Shown: positions 47,368 to 56,208 of the stretch, piece after piece | Layout: each line of letters begins with the position of its first letter | How positions within the stretch are numbered: the first letter of the stretch is position 1 | Assembly (NCBI RefSeq): GCF_001874645.1 | Contig: NZ_CP017886.1 | Coordinates: forward strand, 4,826,501-4,890,500 | Direction: 5' to 3' | Origin: Pseudomonas frederiksbergensis | GTDB lineage: Bacteria; Pseudomonadota; Gammaproteobacteria; Pseudomonadales; Pseudomonadaceae | DNA length: 64,000 bases | Notes under the pieces: generated by a model | What the model was told of the DNA's origin: nothing | The model's database searches: none | Seen by the model: the letters and a program-made list of their open reading frames with translations, nothing else | Made by a program: the position numbers and the translations under genes

Positions 47368-48321
47368 ATGGGTCAATATCAACGTTTACTGCTGATCGCC
47401 GACCGAACCCTGCATCAATCTCCAGCCTTGCTGCGCGCCGTGGCCCTGGCCAAGGTGTGTGGGGCGGTCCTGCATGTGTGTGCCTTTGTCGAGCCGGTGC
47501 CGATCGTCCATTTATGGGAAGAAAAAGTCGACGAGGCGGCTTTTCAGAGGTATCTGCGTCGCTATCGCCGCTGGATGTCGGAGGAAATCCAGCGGCTGAG
47601 CGGTGAGGGACTGAAAGTCTCGGTCGAAGTGGTCTTCACCACCCATCCGCTGCTGGATATCTTGAAGCATGTCGAGGAATTCAAGCCTGATCTGCTGATC
47701 AAGGACGCCACGCTGGAGCCCGTGCTTAAACGGGTGTTCATCACACCACTCGATTGTCACCTGCTGCGCGAATGCCCGGTGCCTGTGCACTTGGTCAACC
47801 AGGCCCGATACGGTTTGCCTCATCGGATCGTGGCCGCGGTGGACCCCTTCGACCCGCAGCCCCAGATCAGTGGCCTCAACGACGTCATCATCCAGACCGC
47901 GAACGCCCTTGCCCTGCAGTGCGACGCGCCGTTGCATCTGCTGTACGCCTATGACCTGTCGCCAGCGTTCAATGGCGATGTAGCGTTGGTCAGCGGCGGC
48001 TGGGGCCTGGATTACATGGAGGAGCTGCGTGAGTCATTGCATTTGGCATTTGTGACCCTGGCCGACCGCTATGGTGTACCGCCCGAACGTCGGCACTTTG
48101 TCATGGGCCAGCCGGTTCGGGCATTGAGTGAATTTGTCGAAGAGTACTTCGCCGATGTGGTCGTGATGGGCACCGTGCACCGGGTCGGGTTGGATCGGTT
48201 GATCGGCAGTACCACTGAACGGGCTCTTTATTCGGTGCCTGGCAGCATTCTGGCGGTCAGGTCACCGGGTTTGGCCGTCAGAGAGGCGCGTCCCGGTGAC
48301 AGCCGGCGACCAGTTGCCTGA
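47368..48321 (+). CDS. Tandem universal stress protein, UspE-like
   Basis: The 317-aa protein has two Usp domains; the second ends VVVMGTVHRVGLDRLIGSTT, the ATP-type G-x-x-G-x9-GS motif. It is a close paralogue of the genes at 41589 and 45595 and carries the C terminus the latter has lost. ATG at 47368 follows GAGG; an in-frame GTG lies one codon earlier. Its end overlaps the end of the convergent Anr-like gene by 44 bp. Confidence 0.88.
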   Translation: MGQYQRLLLIADRTLHQSPALLRAVALAKVCGAVLHVCAFVEPVPIVHLWEEKVDEAAFQRYLRRYRRWMSEEIQRLSGEGLKVSVEVVFTTHPLLDILKHVEEFKPDLLIKDATLEPVLKRVFITPLDCHLLRECPVPVHLVNQARYGLPHRIVAAVDPFDPQPQISGLNDVIIQTANALALQCDAPLHLLYAYDLSPAFNGDVALVSGGWGLDYMEELRESLHLAFVTLADRYGVPPERRHFVMGQPVRALSEFVEEYFADVVVMGTVHRVGLDRLIGSTTERALYSVPGSILAVRSPGLAVREARPGDSRRPVA

Positions 48322-49030
48322 GCCCGTCCATATCCAGGACTTTGACGTTACGGCCCGCGATTTCGACCAGTGCCTGATCGCGCAGGTGGGCAATGCCTCG
48401 GCAGATGGTTTCCAGGCGCAGCCCCAGGTAGGAGCCGATCTCTTCGCGGCGCATTTTCAGTACAAACTCCCTGGAAGAGTAACCGCGAATGCTGAACCGC
48501 TGAGACAGGTTAAGCAGAAAGGCGGCCAAGCGTTCGTCCGAGTTCATGTTGCCCATCATCATCAGCATGCTGTGATCACGGACGATTTCCCTGCTCAGGA
48601 GTTTGTTCAAATTGTGCTGCAGTGAAGGCAGCTCATGGGCGAGCTTTTCCAGTTGGGCGAAATGGATGGGACAAACCTCGCTGTCCTCAAGGGCTAAAGC
48701 ATTGCAGGCGTGCTGCTCTGCACTGATGGCATCCAGGCCGAGCATCTCGCCGAGCATTTGAAAGCCGGTCACCTGCTCGCGTCCGTCAAGAGACACCACA
48801 CTCGTCTTGAAAGAGCCTGTGCGTACCGCGTAAAGCGAGCGCAATGGATCGCCTGTGCGGTACAACGCTGCGCCTTTTTTAACTTTCACGCGCTGGACGA
48901 TCAAAGTGTCCAGCCGCTCCACTTCCTGGCCGGTCAGACCAATCGGCAGGCACAACTCCAACACGCTGCAGTTAGAGCAAGCAGCCTTGAGATAATGAAT
49001 GTGAAGTGGTCGAACCTCAGACGGTGACAT
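48278..49030 (-). CDS. FNR/Anr-family transcription regulator (paralogue)
   Basis: The 250-aa regulator has the oxygen-sensing cysteines of FNR: three at the N terminus (ACSNCSVLELCLP) and the fourth in SEVCPIHF, so a [4Fe-4S] cluster is expected. A cNMP-like beta roll, dimer helix and helix-turn-helix follow. The recognition helix reads LETICRGI where FNR has VETISRLL: the Glu and Arg that contact TTGAT are kept, but the Ser is Cys. Length and layout are those of Anr, yet the sequence has diverged, so it is probably an accessory copy beside a housekeeping Anr elsewhere. ATG at 49030 follows AAGGGGG. Confidence 0.88.
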   Translation of the reverse strand: MSPSEVRPLHIHYLKAACSNCSVLELCLPIGLTGQEVERLDTLIVQRVKVKKGAALYRTGDPLRSLYAVRTGSFKTSVVSLDGREQVTGFQMLGEMLGLDAISAEQHACNALALEDSEVCPIHFAQLEKLAHELPSLQHNLNKLLSREIVRDHSMLMMMGNMNSDERLAAFLLNLSQRFSIRGYSSREFVLKMRREEIGSYLGLRLETICRGIAHLRDQALVEIAGRNVKVLDMDGLRQLVAGCHRDAPL

Positions 49031-49157
49031 GTCGCCCCCTTAATGGCTGAAGGAAGCATAGGCGCTTGCCAGTTCGGGAAAGACCTTCCTTTGCAAGCGA
49101 GTGGGTGTGGAGCGACGAACGGGAACGTGTTCAGTGGTCACACGTTGTGAAAATCGG

Positions 49158-49583
49158 TCATTTGCTCTTCCAGTACTTCTGCATCTCGAGAAACAGAAAC
49201 GATGCCGTCCAGGAGATGAGCACCAGGCCGGTCAGTGCCTGCAACCCGGTCAGGTACTTGAGTTTCCCCATGGGCGAGATATCGCCAAAACCGATGGTGG
49301 TAAAGGTGGTGAAAGAAAAGTACACGCAGTCCATGAACGAGCCATCAAAGTTGCCCTTCAGGCTTCCCCATTCGCCGGATCGCGTCATCAGGTAATAGAC
49401 CAGCGCGAAGCACCAGACTTCCAGCGCATGGGCCAGCAGCGCGCCAAATACCCCGACGACAATCCTGAATCGACTCCAGGCCTTGAGCCTGGGTAGCCAG
49501 TCGTTCAGGCGTGACAGACATTCGTAGTGGATCACCACGGCAACGATTACCACCAGTGTATTGATCAGCGTGACCTCAATCAT
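49158..49583 (-). CDS. Small two-pore-helix K+ channel-like membrane protein
   Basis: The 141-aa protein has an N-terminal helix, a second helix, a pore helix with selectivity filter FTTIGFGD (family TVGYGD) and a last helix (LTGLQALTGLVLISWTASFLF). This is the Ion_trans_2 layout with no RCK or cNMP regulatory domain. It should form a tetrameric K+-selective pore. Its ATG overlaps the ftsH stop (ATGA), so it is translated from the same mRNA as the protease. Confidence 0.85.
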   Translation of the reverse strand: MIEVTLINTLVVIVAVVIHYECLSRLNDWLPRLKAWSRFRIVVGVFGALLAHALEVWCFALVYYLMTRSGEWGSLKGNFDGSFMDCVYFSFTTFTTIGFGDISPMGKLKYLTGLQALTGLVLISWTASFLFLEMQKYWKSK

Positions 49584-51403
49584 GGCGATTCATCGGGGAA
49601 GGCCTTGATCGGTATCAGCGGCGCAAACTCCTCTGGCGTCAGCGTTTCCTTTTCCAGCAGTAAATGGGCGCCGGCATCCAGGTCGGCCCGGCGACTGTCG
49701 AGCAGCGCTTTGGCACGGTCATAGGCTTCATCGAGCAAGGCGCGGATGCCCAGGTCGATTTCCCGTGCGGTTTGTTCCGAATAGTCTTTCTGGCCAAATC
49801 CGGCCATGTGTTCACCCAAATAAGTAGGATTTTGCCGTTCCAGTACCGATTGACCGAGTTCGGCACTCATGCCAAAGCGGGTGATCAACTGCCGGGCGAT
49901 ATCGGTCGCCCGGGTCAGGTCGTCGGCTGCGCCTGTGGAGATCTGGCCATAGACGATGTACTCGGCAGCCCGACCGGCCATCAGTACGGCGATTCGATCC
50001 TTGAGCATCTGACAACTGATCAGGAAGTGATCCTCGGTCGGTCGCTGCAAGGTATAACCCAGTGAGCCCATGGAGCGGGGGATGATCGAGACTTTGTGTA
50101 CCGGGTCCATCCCGGGCAAGGTGCCAGCGGCCAGGGCATGGCCCATTTCGTGATAGGCCACTACCAGGCGCTCTTCAGGCCGTAACAGGCTGCTCTTGCG
50201 TTCGACACCCGCAACGATGCGTTCCACCGCGGCCGTGAAGTCGTCAAGGTTGACGGTCTGGCCTCCCCGGCGGGTGGCAACGATGGCGGCTTCGTTGATC
50301 AGGTTTGCCAGGTCCGCACCGGTGAAGCCCGTGGTTATTTCGGCGATACGTTCGCAGTCGATGTCGGGCGCTACGGTGATTTTTTTCAGATGGACCTTGA
50401 GGATGGCCAGTCGGCCTTTGCGATCGGGGCGGTCGATCACAAGCTGACGGTCGAAGCGACCGGCCCGCAGCAGTGCCGGATCGAGGACCTCCGGTCGGTT
50501 GGTTGCTGCCAGCAGAACCACACCTTCGCGCGGGTCGAAACCGTCCAGTTCGGCCAGAAGCTGGTTGAGGGTCTGCTCTTTTTCGTCGTTGCCGCCAAAC
50601 GCACCGACACCGCGCATTTTGCCTAGGGCGTCGAGTTCGTCGATGAAAATAATGCAAGGTGCCGCCTGCCGTGCCTGCTCGAACAAGTCACGCACTCGAG
50701 CGGCACCGACACCGACGAACATTTCGACGAATTCGGAACCGGAAATCGAGAAAAACGGCACGCCGGCTTCACCGGCAATCGCCTTGGCCACCAGGGTCTT
50801 ACCGGTGCCTGGTGGGCCGACCAGCAGGGTGCCCTTGGGAATATGCGCCCCCAGGCGTGCGTATTTGGCCTTGTCCTTGAGAAACGAGACGATTTCCACC
50901 AGCTCGGCCTTGGCTTCATCGATGCCCGCTACATCGGCGAAGGTCACCCCGGTATCACGTTCGACAAATACCTTGGCTCGCGACTTGCCGACGTTCATCA
51001 GCCCGCCAAGGCCCTGTTTTTCGGCCATGCCGCGGAACAGGAAATGCCAGAGCACCATGATCATGGCAAAGGGCAGCAGCCAACCCAGCAGCGCGTTCAG
51101 CAGTGTGTTTTCGCTGACGCCGGAAAAGCCGACGCCTGACTGGGCCAATTCAGTCGCCAGCGTGGGGTCGACCCGCACGGTGGTGAACAGGTCGTGGCCG
51201 TCGATGGGCTCTTGCAGCTTGCCGCTGATCTGGTCCTTCTCGACCCGCAGCTCGCTGACCTTATGCTCGCCCAACAGTTGCAGGAACTGACTGTAAGGGA
51301 TGTTCTGCACAGCATGGCGTTCAACAAAAAAAAGCTGAGCGAGTGCAAGAATCAGAAAGGTGATAGCGAAGTAGGAAAGGTTCCACTGGTGATACTTCTT
51401 CAT
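49580..51403 (-). CDS. Accessory FtsH-type ATP-dependent zinc metalloprotease
   Basis: The 607-aa inner-membrane AAA+ protease has TM1 (about 9-28), a short periplasmic part, TM2 (about 105-125), Walker A (GPPGTGKT), Walker B ([11 protein letters not shown]), the SRH region ([20 protein letters not shown]) and the zinc motif HEMGH (family HEAGH) with the third ligand region [10 protein letters not shown]. It degrades membrane and regulatory proteins. It is shorter than housekeeping FtsH (about 640 aa) and is not next to rlmE/folP, so it is a second copy. It forms an operon with the K+ channel gene. Confidence 0.88.
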   Translation of the reverse strand: MKKYHQWNLSYFAITFLILALAQLFFVERHAVQNIPYSQFLQLLGEHKVSELRVEKDQISGKLQEPIDGHDLFTTVRVDPTLATELAQSGVGFSGVSENTLLNALLGWLLPFAMIMVLWHFLFRGMAEKQGLGGLMNVGKSRAKVFVERDTGVTFADVAGIDEAKAELVEIVSFLKDKAKYARLGAHIPKGTLLVGPPGTGKTLVAKAIAGEAGVPFFSISGSEFVEMFVGVGAARVRDLFEQARQAAPCIIFIDELDALGKMRGVGAFGGNDEKEQTLNQLLAELDGFDPREGVVLLAATNRPEVLDPALLRAGRFDRQLVIDRPDRKGRLAILKVHLKKITVAPDIDCERIAEITTGFTGADLANLINEAAIVATRRGGQTVNLDDFTAAVERIVAGVERKSSLLRPEERLVVAYHEMGHALAAGTLPGMDPVHKVSIIPRSMGSLGYTLQRPTEDHFLISCQMLKDRIAVLMAGRAAEYIVYGQISTGAADDLTRATDIARQLITRFGMSAELGQSVLERQNPTYLGEHMAGFGQKDYSEQTAREIDLGIRALLDEAYDRAKALLDSRRADLDAGAHLLLEKETLTPEEFAPLIPIKAFPDESP

Positions 51404-51491
51404 GGCCTTGGCTCAAGGGATAAGGGGCACGATGCGTGGCGGCTCAATCAGCGTTCTCGCGGTTTAGGGGCTGTGGCACATCGCGTCAAGG

Positions 51492-53888
51492 TCAATAGTG
51501 CAAACTCTCCTGCCGTAGTCGCGCGAAGCGCTCAAGCGCCGCCGCGTCGAGCGCTTGCGCCGCGTCAGGCGCCGCACCGTCGCGAATCGCTTGCCACACG
51601 GTTTGCGAGCCGATTGAGGCGCGGGTTGCAGCAAGATCGAACGCGTCAGGATAGAGCGCATGCAGTGTGGCGAGCAGCGCCAATCCCAGGCTGGCTACGG
51701 GACGTCGTTCAGGCACCGGGTTGCGAGCGATGCTCACGCCATGACAGAGCTGACCGTGCCAGGTTGATTCGGTGGGGACAAAGTCGAGCGGCTCGAAATG
51801 CGCGCCGACGTCGAGCGCATTCAGTGCGTGTGCGAGCCGAGTCGCGTTGATCCACGGCGCGCCGATCCACTCGAACGGATGCGGTGTGCCGCGTCCCACA
51901 CTCAGATTCGCGCCCTCGAGCAAACCGACATCCGGGTAGAGGTCTAGCTGGAGCTGCGTGCGCAGGTTTGGCGAAAGCGGCACCCAACCGAGACCGGTGT
52001 CGGCGAAGGTCATCGCGCGCCGGTACCCTTGCATCGGCACAACGCGCAGGTCCGCACCCGTGTGCTTGTTGCGGTTGAAAAGACTCGCCAACTCGCCGAC
52101 CGTCATGCCGGGCTGCAGCGGCGCAGGGAAATAACCGGTGAACGATTCGTGGCGGCTGTCCAGCACCGGTCCGCCGAATCGCTGCGCACCGAGCGGATCG
52201 GGCCGGTCCAGCACAAACAGCGGAATATGACGCGCCGCTGCGGCCTCGAGTGCGTAACCGAGCGTCGTCTCATAGGTGAAGAAGCGCACGCCGGCATCCT
52301 GAATGTCGAAAATCAGCGCATCCAGTCCAGAGAGCGAACCCGCCGGAAAGCGCCGTGCCGCGCCGTAGAGACTGTGTACGGTGAGGCCCGTCGCCGTGTC
52401 GAGGGTGTCGCCGACCCGCTCGTCCATATCGATATTCAGTCCATGTTCCGGCGAGAACAGCGCTGCCAGCGTGACGCCTGGCGCCTGCGCGAGTACATCG
52501 ATAGTGCGCCGGCCCTCGGCGTCGAAGCCGCTGCGATTGGTGATCAAGCCCACGCGCTTGCCGGCGAGCGATGCAAACTGCTGCGCCTCGAGCACGTCGA
52601 TGCCGGTCTGCACCGGGCCCGCCGAGGTCGGCAGACGATCGGCGGCACGCAGTGCCGGCAACGTCGATGGCAGCAACCGGCCGATTTGCGCGACGCTCGC
52701 AGGCGGAGCCCGGCTTGCCAGCAGCGCGAGCAACTGCGCACGAAGCGGGCGGGCGTCACCGCTGTCGTCCGGGTACACGCGGTTGGTCAGGATGACGATG
52801 AATTGGCGCGTTACCCGATCGATCCACAGGCCCGTGCCGGTGTATCCGGTGTGGCCGATGATGCCAATCGGCGGCAGACGGTCATGGTTCGACGCGAACG
52901 GTGCGGCCAGATCCCAGCCGAGGCCGCGCCACGGCGCGGTCGCGAGCGGCGAGGCGGCACTGGTGAGCGCGGCGATACTCGCTGGCCGCAGAATCTGCAG
53001 GGCGCCAGCGCGCCCCTCGTTCAGCATCATCTGCGCGAAGCGGGCGAGGTCATCCGCCGTGGAAAACAACCCGGCGTTGCCGGAGACGCCGCCCATCCAT
53101 TCGGCCGTCGGATCGTGCACACGGCCACGGCGGATGCCGGCCTTGTTCGCGAGGGTCGGCGCACTGCGGGCCACTCGCCCGGCGTCCGGCACAAAGAGCG
53201 TGTCGCGCATACCGAGCGGCCCGAAGATGTGAGCCTGGCAATAGGCGTCGAGCGGGCGGTGCGTGATGCGCTCGACCAGTTCGCCGAGCACCACGAAATT
53301 CAGGTCACTGTAGATGACGCGCTCACCTGGCGCGCTACGCAGACGCTGCGCCGCAATTGCGTTCAACACGCCTTCGCGGTCCGGATGCAGTGGTCGCGCA
53401 GGCAGGTCTGGCAGCAGCCCGGAGGTGTGCGCCAGCAGTTCACGCACCGTCACCGCGTCTTTGCCGTTCGCGGCAAAGGCGGGCCAATACTGCGCAACGG
53501 GTGCGTCGAGGTCGATGCGGCCGGCTTCGGCCAGTTGCATGATCGCCGTGGTGGTCGCGATGACCTTGGTCAGCGATGCGAGATCGAACTCGGTGCTCAG
53601 CGTCATCGGCTCGGGGTCGGGCGTCGTCGCGCGTTGTCCAAAGGCTTGGCGATAGAGCACGTGCGTGGCGTCCCCGATGAGGACGACGGCCCCCGGAACG
53701 CGTCCCGCAGTGATCTGCCCCTCGACGATCTGTGCGGTTTGCAGGCGCGCCGCCGCATCGAAATCGGCGGCACCCGCGATCTGCGCCGCCGCCATTCCAA
53801 CCAGCATCGCCCAGGGCTTCAGCGCACCGATCAACGGTGCGGCAAATCGGCGGCGTCGTAGTGATTGCGTGGATTCCATAACATCCAT
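51492..53888 (-). CDS. Secreted fusion: beta-lactamase-fold serine hydrolase + NamZ (DUF1343) exo-N-acetylmuramidase
   Basis: The 798-aa protein has a signal peptide (to about residue 40). The N-terminal serine-hydrolase domain (about 45-390) shows SLTK, YSDLNF and GHTGYTG, the SxxK, Y and HTG elements of class C/PBP enzymes. The C-terminal DUF1343 domain (about 430-795) shows FSPEHGLNI and SVGRGTPHPFEWIGAPW, as in NamZ, which removes terminal MurNAc from peptidoglycan fragments. Together they suggest peptide and glycan trimming of muropeptides in the periplasm. Its 5' end overlaps the end of the next gene upstream by 58 bp. Confidence 0.83.
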   Translation of the reverse strand: MDVMESTQSLRRRRFAAPLIGALKPWAMLVGMAAAQIAGAADFDAAARLQTAQIVEGQITAGRVPGAVVLIGDATHVLYRQAFGQRATTPDPEPMTLSTEFDLASLTKVIATTTAIMQLAEAGRIDLDAPVAQYWPAFAANGKDAVTVRELLAHTSGLLPDLPARPLHPDREGVLNAIAAQRLRSAPGERVIYSDLNFVVLGELVERITHRPLDAYCQAHIFGPLGMRDTLFVPDAGRVARSAPTLANKAGIRRGRVHDPTAEWMGGVSGNAGLFSTADDLARFAQMMLNEGRAGALQILRPASIAALTSAASPLATAPWRGLGWDLAAPFASNHDRLPPIGIIGHTGYTGTGLWIDRVTRQFIVILTNRVYPDDSGDARPLRAQLLALLASRAPPASVAQIGRLLPSTLPALRAADRLPTSAGPVQTGIDVLEAQQFASLAGKRVGLITNRSGFDAEGRRTIDVLAQAPGVTLAALFSPEHGLNIDMDERVGDTLDTATGLTVHSLYGAARRFPAGSLSGLDALIFDIQDAGVRFFTYETTLGYALEAAAARHIPLFVLDRPDPLGAQRFGGPVLDSRHESFTGYFPAPLQPGMTVGELASLFNRNKHTGADLRVVPMQGYRRAMTFADTGLGWVPLSPNLRTQLQLDLYPDVGLLEGANLSVGRGTPHPFEWIGAPWINATRLAHALNALDVGAHFEPLDFVPTESTWHGQLCHGVSIARNPVPERRPVASLGLALLATLHALYPDAFDLAATRASIGSQTVWQAIRDGAAPDAAQALDAAALERFARLRQESLHY

Positions 53889-55105
53889 CCATCAGTGCCG
53901 GCTGCATCGGCGGCGTTGACCTGCGCACTGATCGTCGCCGCGTCAAGCAGGCGGCGATCGAATGCATAGTCGCGAAAGGCCTGCAGCCACGGACGAAAGC
54001 GCACGCCCGGCAGATGGGTGCGCTTCATTGCCTCCGCGAGGGAGCGCCTGACGATCTGACCGGGATCAGTCACCGGGTTGCTCAAGCCCGGTAGCCCCCA
54101 GGTAAAACCGGACGGGTAGAGCATCGGCGAAATATAGTCGAGCGGCTCGCCGAGCAATTCGATTTGCTGGCCGATCGCGGTATCGTCCAGATTCCAGCAA
54201 ACGTAGCCGAAGATGTCCGCGGAGATGAATACATTGTAGGGCGCGAGCCGTGTGCGTGCGGCCTGAAGGAGGCCGACGATCGCCGCGGTCCGGTTGCGCC
54301 GGGTATTCGAGAGGACAAACTGTAGCCCGCTCTTGTCGGGAAAACGCACATAGTCGAACTGGACCTCGTCGAAGCCCATCTGCGCCGCCTCCTCGGCGAC
54401 ATCGAGATTGTGCTGGCGTACGTCGTGCGAAAACGGATCCATCCATTGCAGGTTCTCGCCATCGCGCCACGGCTCGCCTTCTGCGGTGTGCACGCTCCAC
54501 TCCGGATGCGCGTCGGCGAGCGGATCATCCTTGAACACCACGATGCGCGCGATCAGATACAGGTGTTGTGCATGCAGCCGGGCAAGCAGCGCCGGAAAGT
54601 CCTGGTCCTGTGGTGCGCGCGCAGTCACGCGTGCCGCCGCGCCGATCGCCTCGCGCGCCGCACTGCGATACGGCGTCAGGCCGCGGTCGCCTTTGACGTC
54701 GATCACTAATGCATTGATCACGGTGCTGTCGGCAAGGCTGACGGCCGTGTTGCGCAGTGTCTTGCTGGTCACGCCGAACACTGACAGATAGAGCGCTTTT
54801 GGGCGAAACGGGGTCAGCACGAGCGTCACGGGCGTTTCGCCGGACACCTTGGCCTCGGTGCGCAGATACCCCGGGGCGCGGGCCGCGACGCTTTTGACCG
54901 CCTGAGCGATCTCGAAGCGACCGTTTTCGTCGGTACGCATCACGCCGGCCGATGTGGTGATGATTGCGTCAGCGAGCGGATTCTGTGTGCTCGAGTCGAG
55001 CACGACACCGGTGACGGCCAGGGCGCTTCTCGCGGTCAGCAGGGCAGTGAAGGCGGCGAGCAGTGTCGGGATCGCGTAGCGCCTCAATGCGCGGATGAAG
55101 GTCAT
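53831..55105 (-). CDS. Putative secreted glycoside hydrolase (DUF4015/GHL13 type)
   Basis: The 424-aa protein has a signal peptide (to about residue 30), a carboxypeptidase-regulatory-like beta domain (about 32-110) and a TIM-barrel DUF4015 domain (about 115-405). The barrel has the typical VQFDYVRFPDKSG block with candidate catalytic acids and NVFISADIFGY, DYISPMLYPS. Substrate unknown. It overlaps its neighbours on both sides (4 bp ATGA with the deacetylase, 58 bp with the fusion), so the three are one operon. Confidence 0.8.
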   Translation of the reverse strand: MTFIRALRRYAIPTLLAAFTALLTARSALAVTGVVLDSSTQNPLADAIITTSAGVMRTDENGRFEIAQAVKSVAARAPGYLRTEAKVSGETPVTLVLTPFRPKALYLSVFGVTSKTLRNTAVSLADSTVINALVIDVKGDRGLTPYRSAAREAIGAAARVTARAPQDQDFPALLARLHAQHLYLIARIVVFKDDPLADAHPEWSVHTAEGEPWRDGENLQWMDPFSHDVRQHNLDVAEEAAQMGFDEVQFDYVRFPDKSGLQFVLSNTRRNRTAAIVGLLQAARTRLAPYNVFISADIFGYVCWNLDDTAIGQQIELLGEPLDYISPMLYPSGFTWGLPGLSNPVTDPGQIVRRSLAEAMKRTHLPGVRFRPWLQAFRDYAFDRRLLDAATISAQVNAADAAGTDGWMLWNPRNHYDAADLPHR

Positions 55106-55920
55106 CGTGCGCTCCCCGTGGCGGGTATCGGTGGGGTGTTCGGTTCGCCGAGCAGGCGCGCGAATGCGCTTGCGCCGTAGGCATCAATCATCAGAAAGCG
55201 TGGCAGCGCGAGCAGCCGCGCGTGCCGGTCCACCTTGTGCGCGTCCAGTGTGAAGGCGACGACGTAACCCTCGTCGGAGGCGAGTGCGATCAACTCGTCG
55301 TCGTAGATGCCGAACGGCCACGCGAGCATGTCGACATGCGTACCGGTTTGCGCCTCAAGACGTCGACGGGATTTGTCGAGTTGTGTGCGGACGAATTGCT
55401 GGAAATCTGCCGGCGTACGGTGTCTGCGCTCGACGTTGAAATTGGGATGCCAGTACGTATGTGACTGGATGTCAAAGAGCCCGGTCTGTTTCAGGGTGCG
55501 CAATTGCTCCCAGGTCAGGGCATAGGACGCGTTCGAGATCGCCGATGGATAGATGAACAGCGTGACCGGAAAACGCTCGCGCAGCACGATGGGCAGCAGC
55601 TTTTCGAATACCGAACGATGCCCGTCGTCGACGGTGATTGCCACCGGCTTCTGCGGTAACGTCGCATTCGGATCGCGCAGCCAGTCGACAACTTCACGCA
55701 GCGGCACGATGTGGTAGCCATGCTCGCGCAGGACGCGTAACTGGGTTTCGAAGGTGCCCATGCGCACGGTCATCGAGTCGTCCGCCGTTTCCGAAAAACG
55801 GTGGTAAACGAGGATCGTGACGCGCGGTCCGGCGCTTTGCGCGGCTGCGTCCGCTCCCCAGGCCAGCCCGCAGATGCACGCCAGCACAGCGCACACCAGA
55901 AGCCGGATCGCGCTGCTCAT
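55102..55920 (-). CDS. Secreted polysaccharide deacetylase (NodB/CE4 type)
   Basis: The 272-aa protein has a signal peptide (cleavage after GLAWGA-DA, about 24) and the CE4 fold: ILVYHRFS, the ITVDDGH metal/catalytic Asp block, SHTYWHPN with the zinc His pair, and LAWPFGIYD. It removes acetyl groups from a polysaccharide such as poly-GlcNAc or peptidoglycan glycan; the overall layout recalls the PgaB deacetylase half. ATG at 55920 follows GGGGGG. It is the first gene of the three-gene operon and lies 34 bp from a perfect Anr box. Confidence 0.82.
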   Translation of the reverse strand: MSSAIRLLVCAVLACICGLAWGADAAAQSAGPRVTILVYHRFSETADDSMTVRMGTFETQLRVLREHGYHIVPLREVVDWLRDPNATLPQKPVAITVDDGHRSVFEKLLPIVLRERFPVTLFIYPSAISNASYALTWEQLRTLKQTGLFDIQSHTYWHPNFNVERRHRTPADFQQFVRTQLDKSRRRLEAQTGTHVDMLAWPFGIYDDELIALASDEGYVVAFTLDAHKVDRHARLLALPRFLMIDAYGASAFARLLGEPNTPPIPATGSAR

Positions 55921-55953
55921 ATAAGCCCCCCGTGTGGCAGGTTTTACCTTGAT

Positions 55954-55967
55954 TTGATCTAAATCAA
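55954..55967. promoter_or_regulatory. Perfect Anr/FNR box
   Basis: TTGAT-CTAA-ATCAA lies between the deacetylase operon (minus) and the porin-cytochrome gene (plus). It is very close (34 bp) to the deacetylase ATG, so an activating promoter would more naturally read right, with TATGAA (55995-56000) as a possible -10 and a leader of about 200 nt. Repression of the minus operon is the other reading. A 21-codon ORF (56026-56091) lies in that leader. Confidence 0.8.
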
Positions 55968-56208
55968 TAGTAGATCGTCGTTGGCGGGCCACTGTATGAA
56001 ATGACAATATTCGAGGCGTGCCGACATGAATATCAACGAGGCGATAAAACGTCCGCAGGCCGCTGAATATGACCTGACGCAATGGGCGTGATGCGCGTTG
56101 CTGGCTTGAACGGCGCCACTCTCGACTGAACTTGTAAATGGCTTGTGTCTGGCTAGGCTCCATTCAGGGTCAAGCCGCTTGACAGTCTCTTTTTCAGAGT
56201 GAGCTGAA

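Noticed and set aside
52029..53861. Long open frame on the plus strand opposite the NamZ fusion (610 codons)
   Set aside because: Arg/Ala-rich composition without domains; an expected shadow of very GC-rich sense codons.
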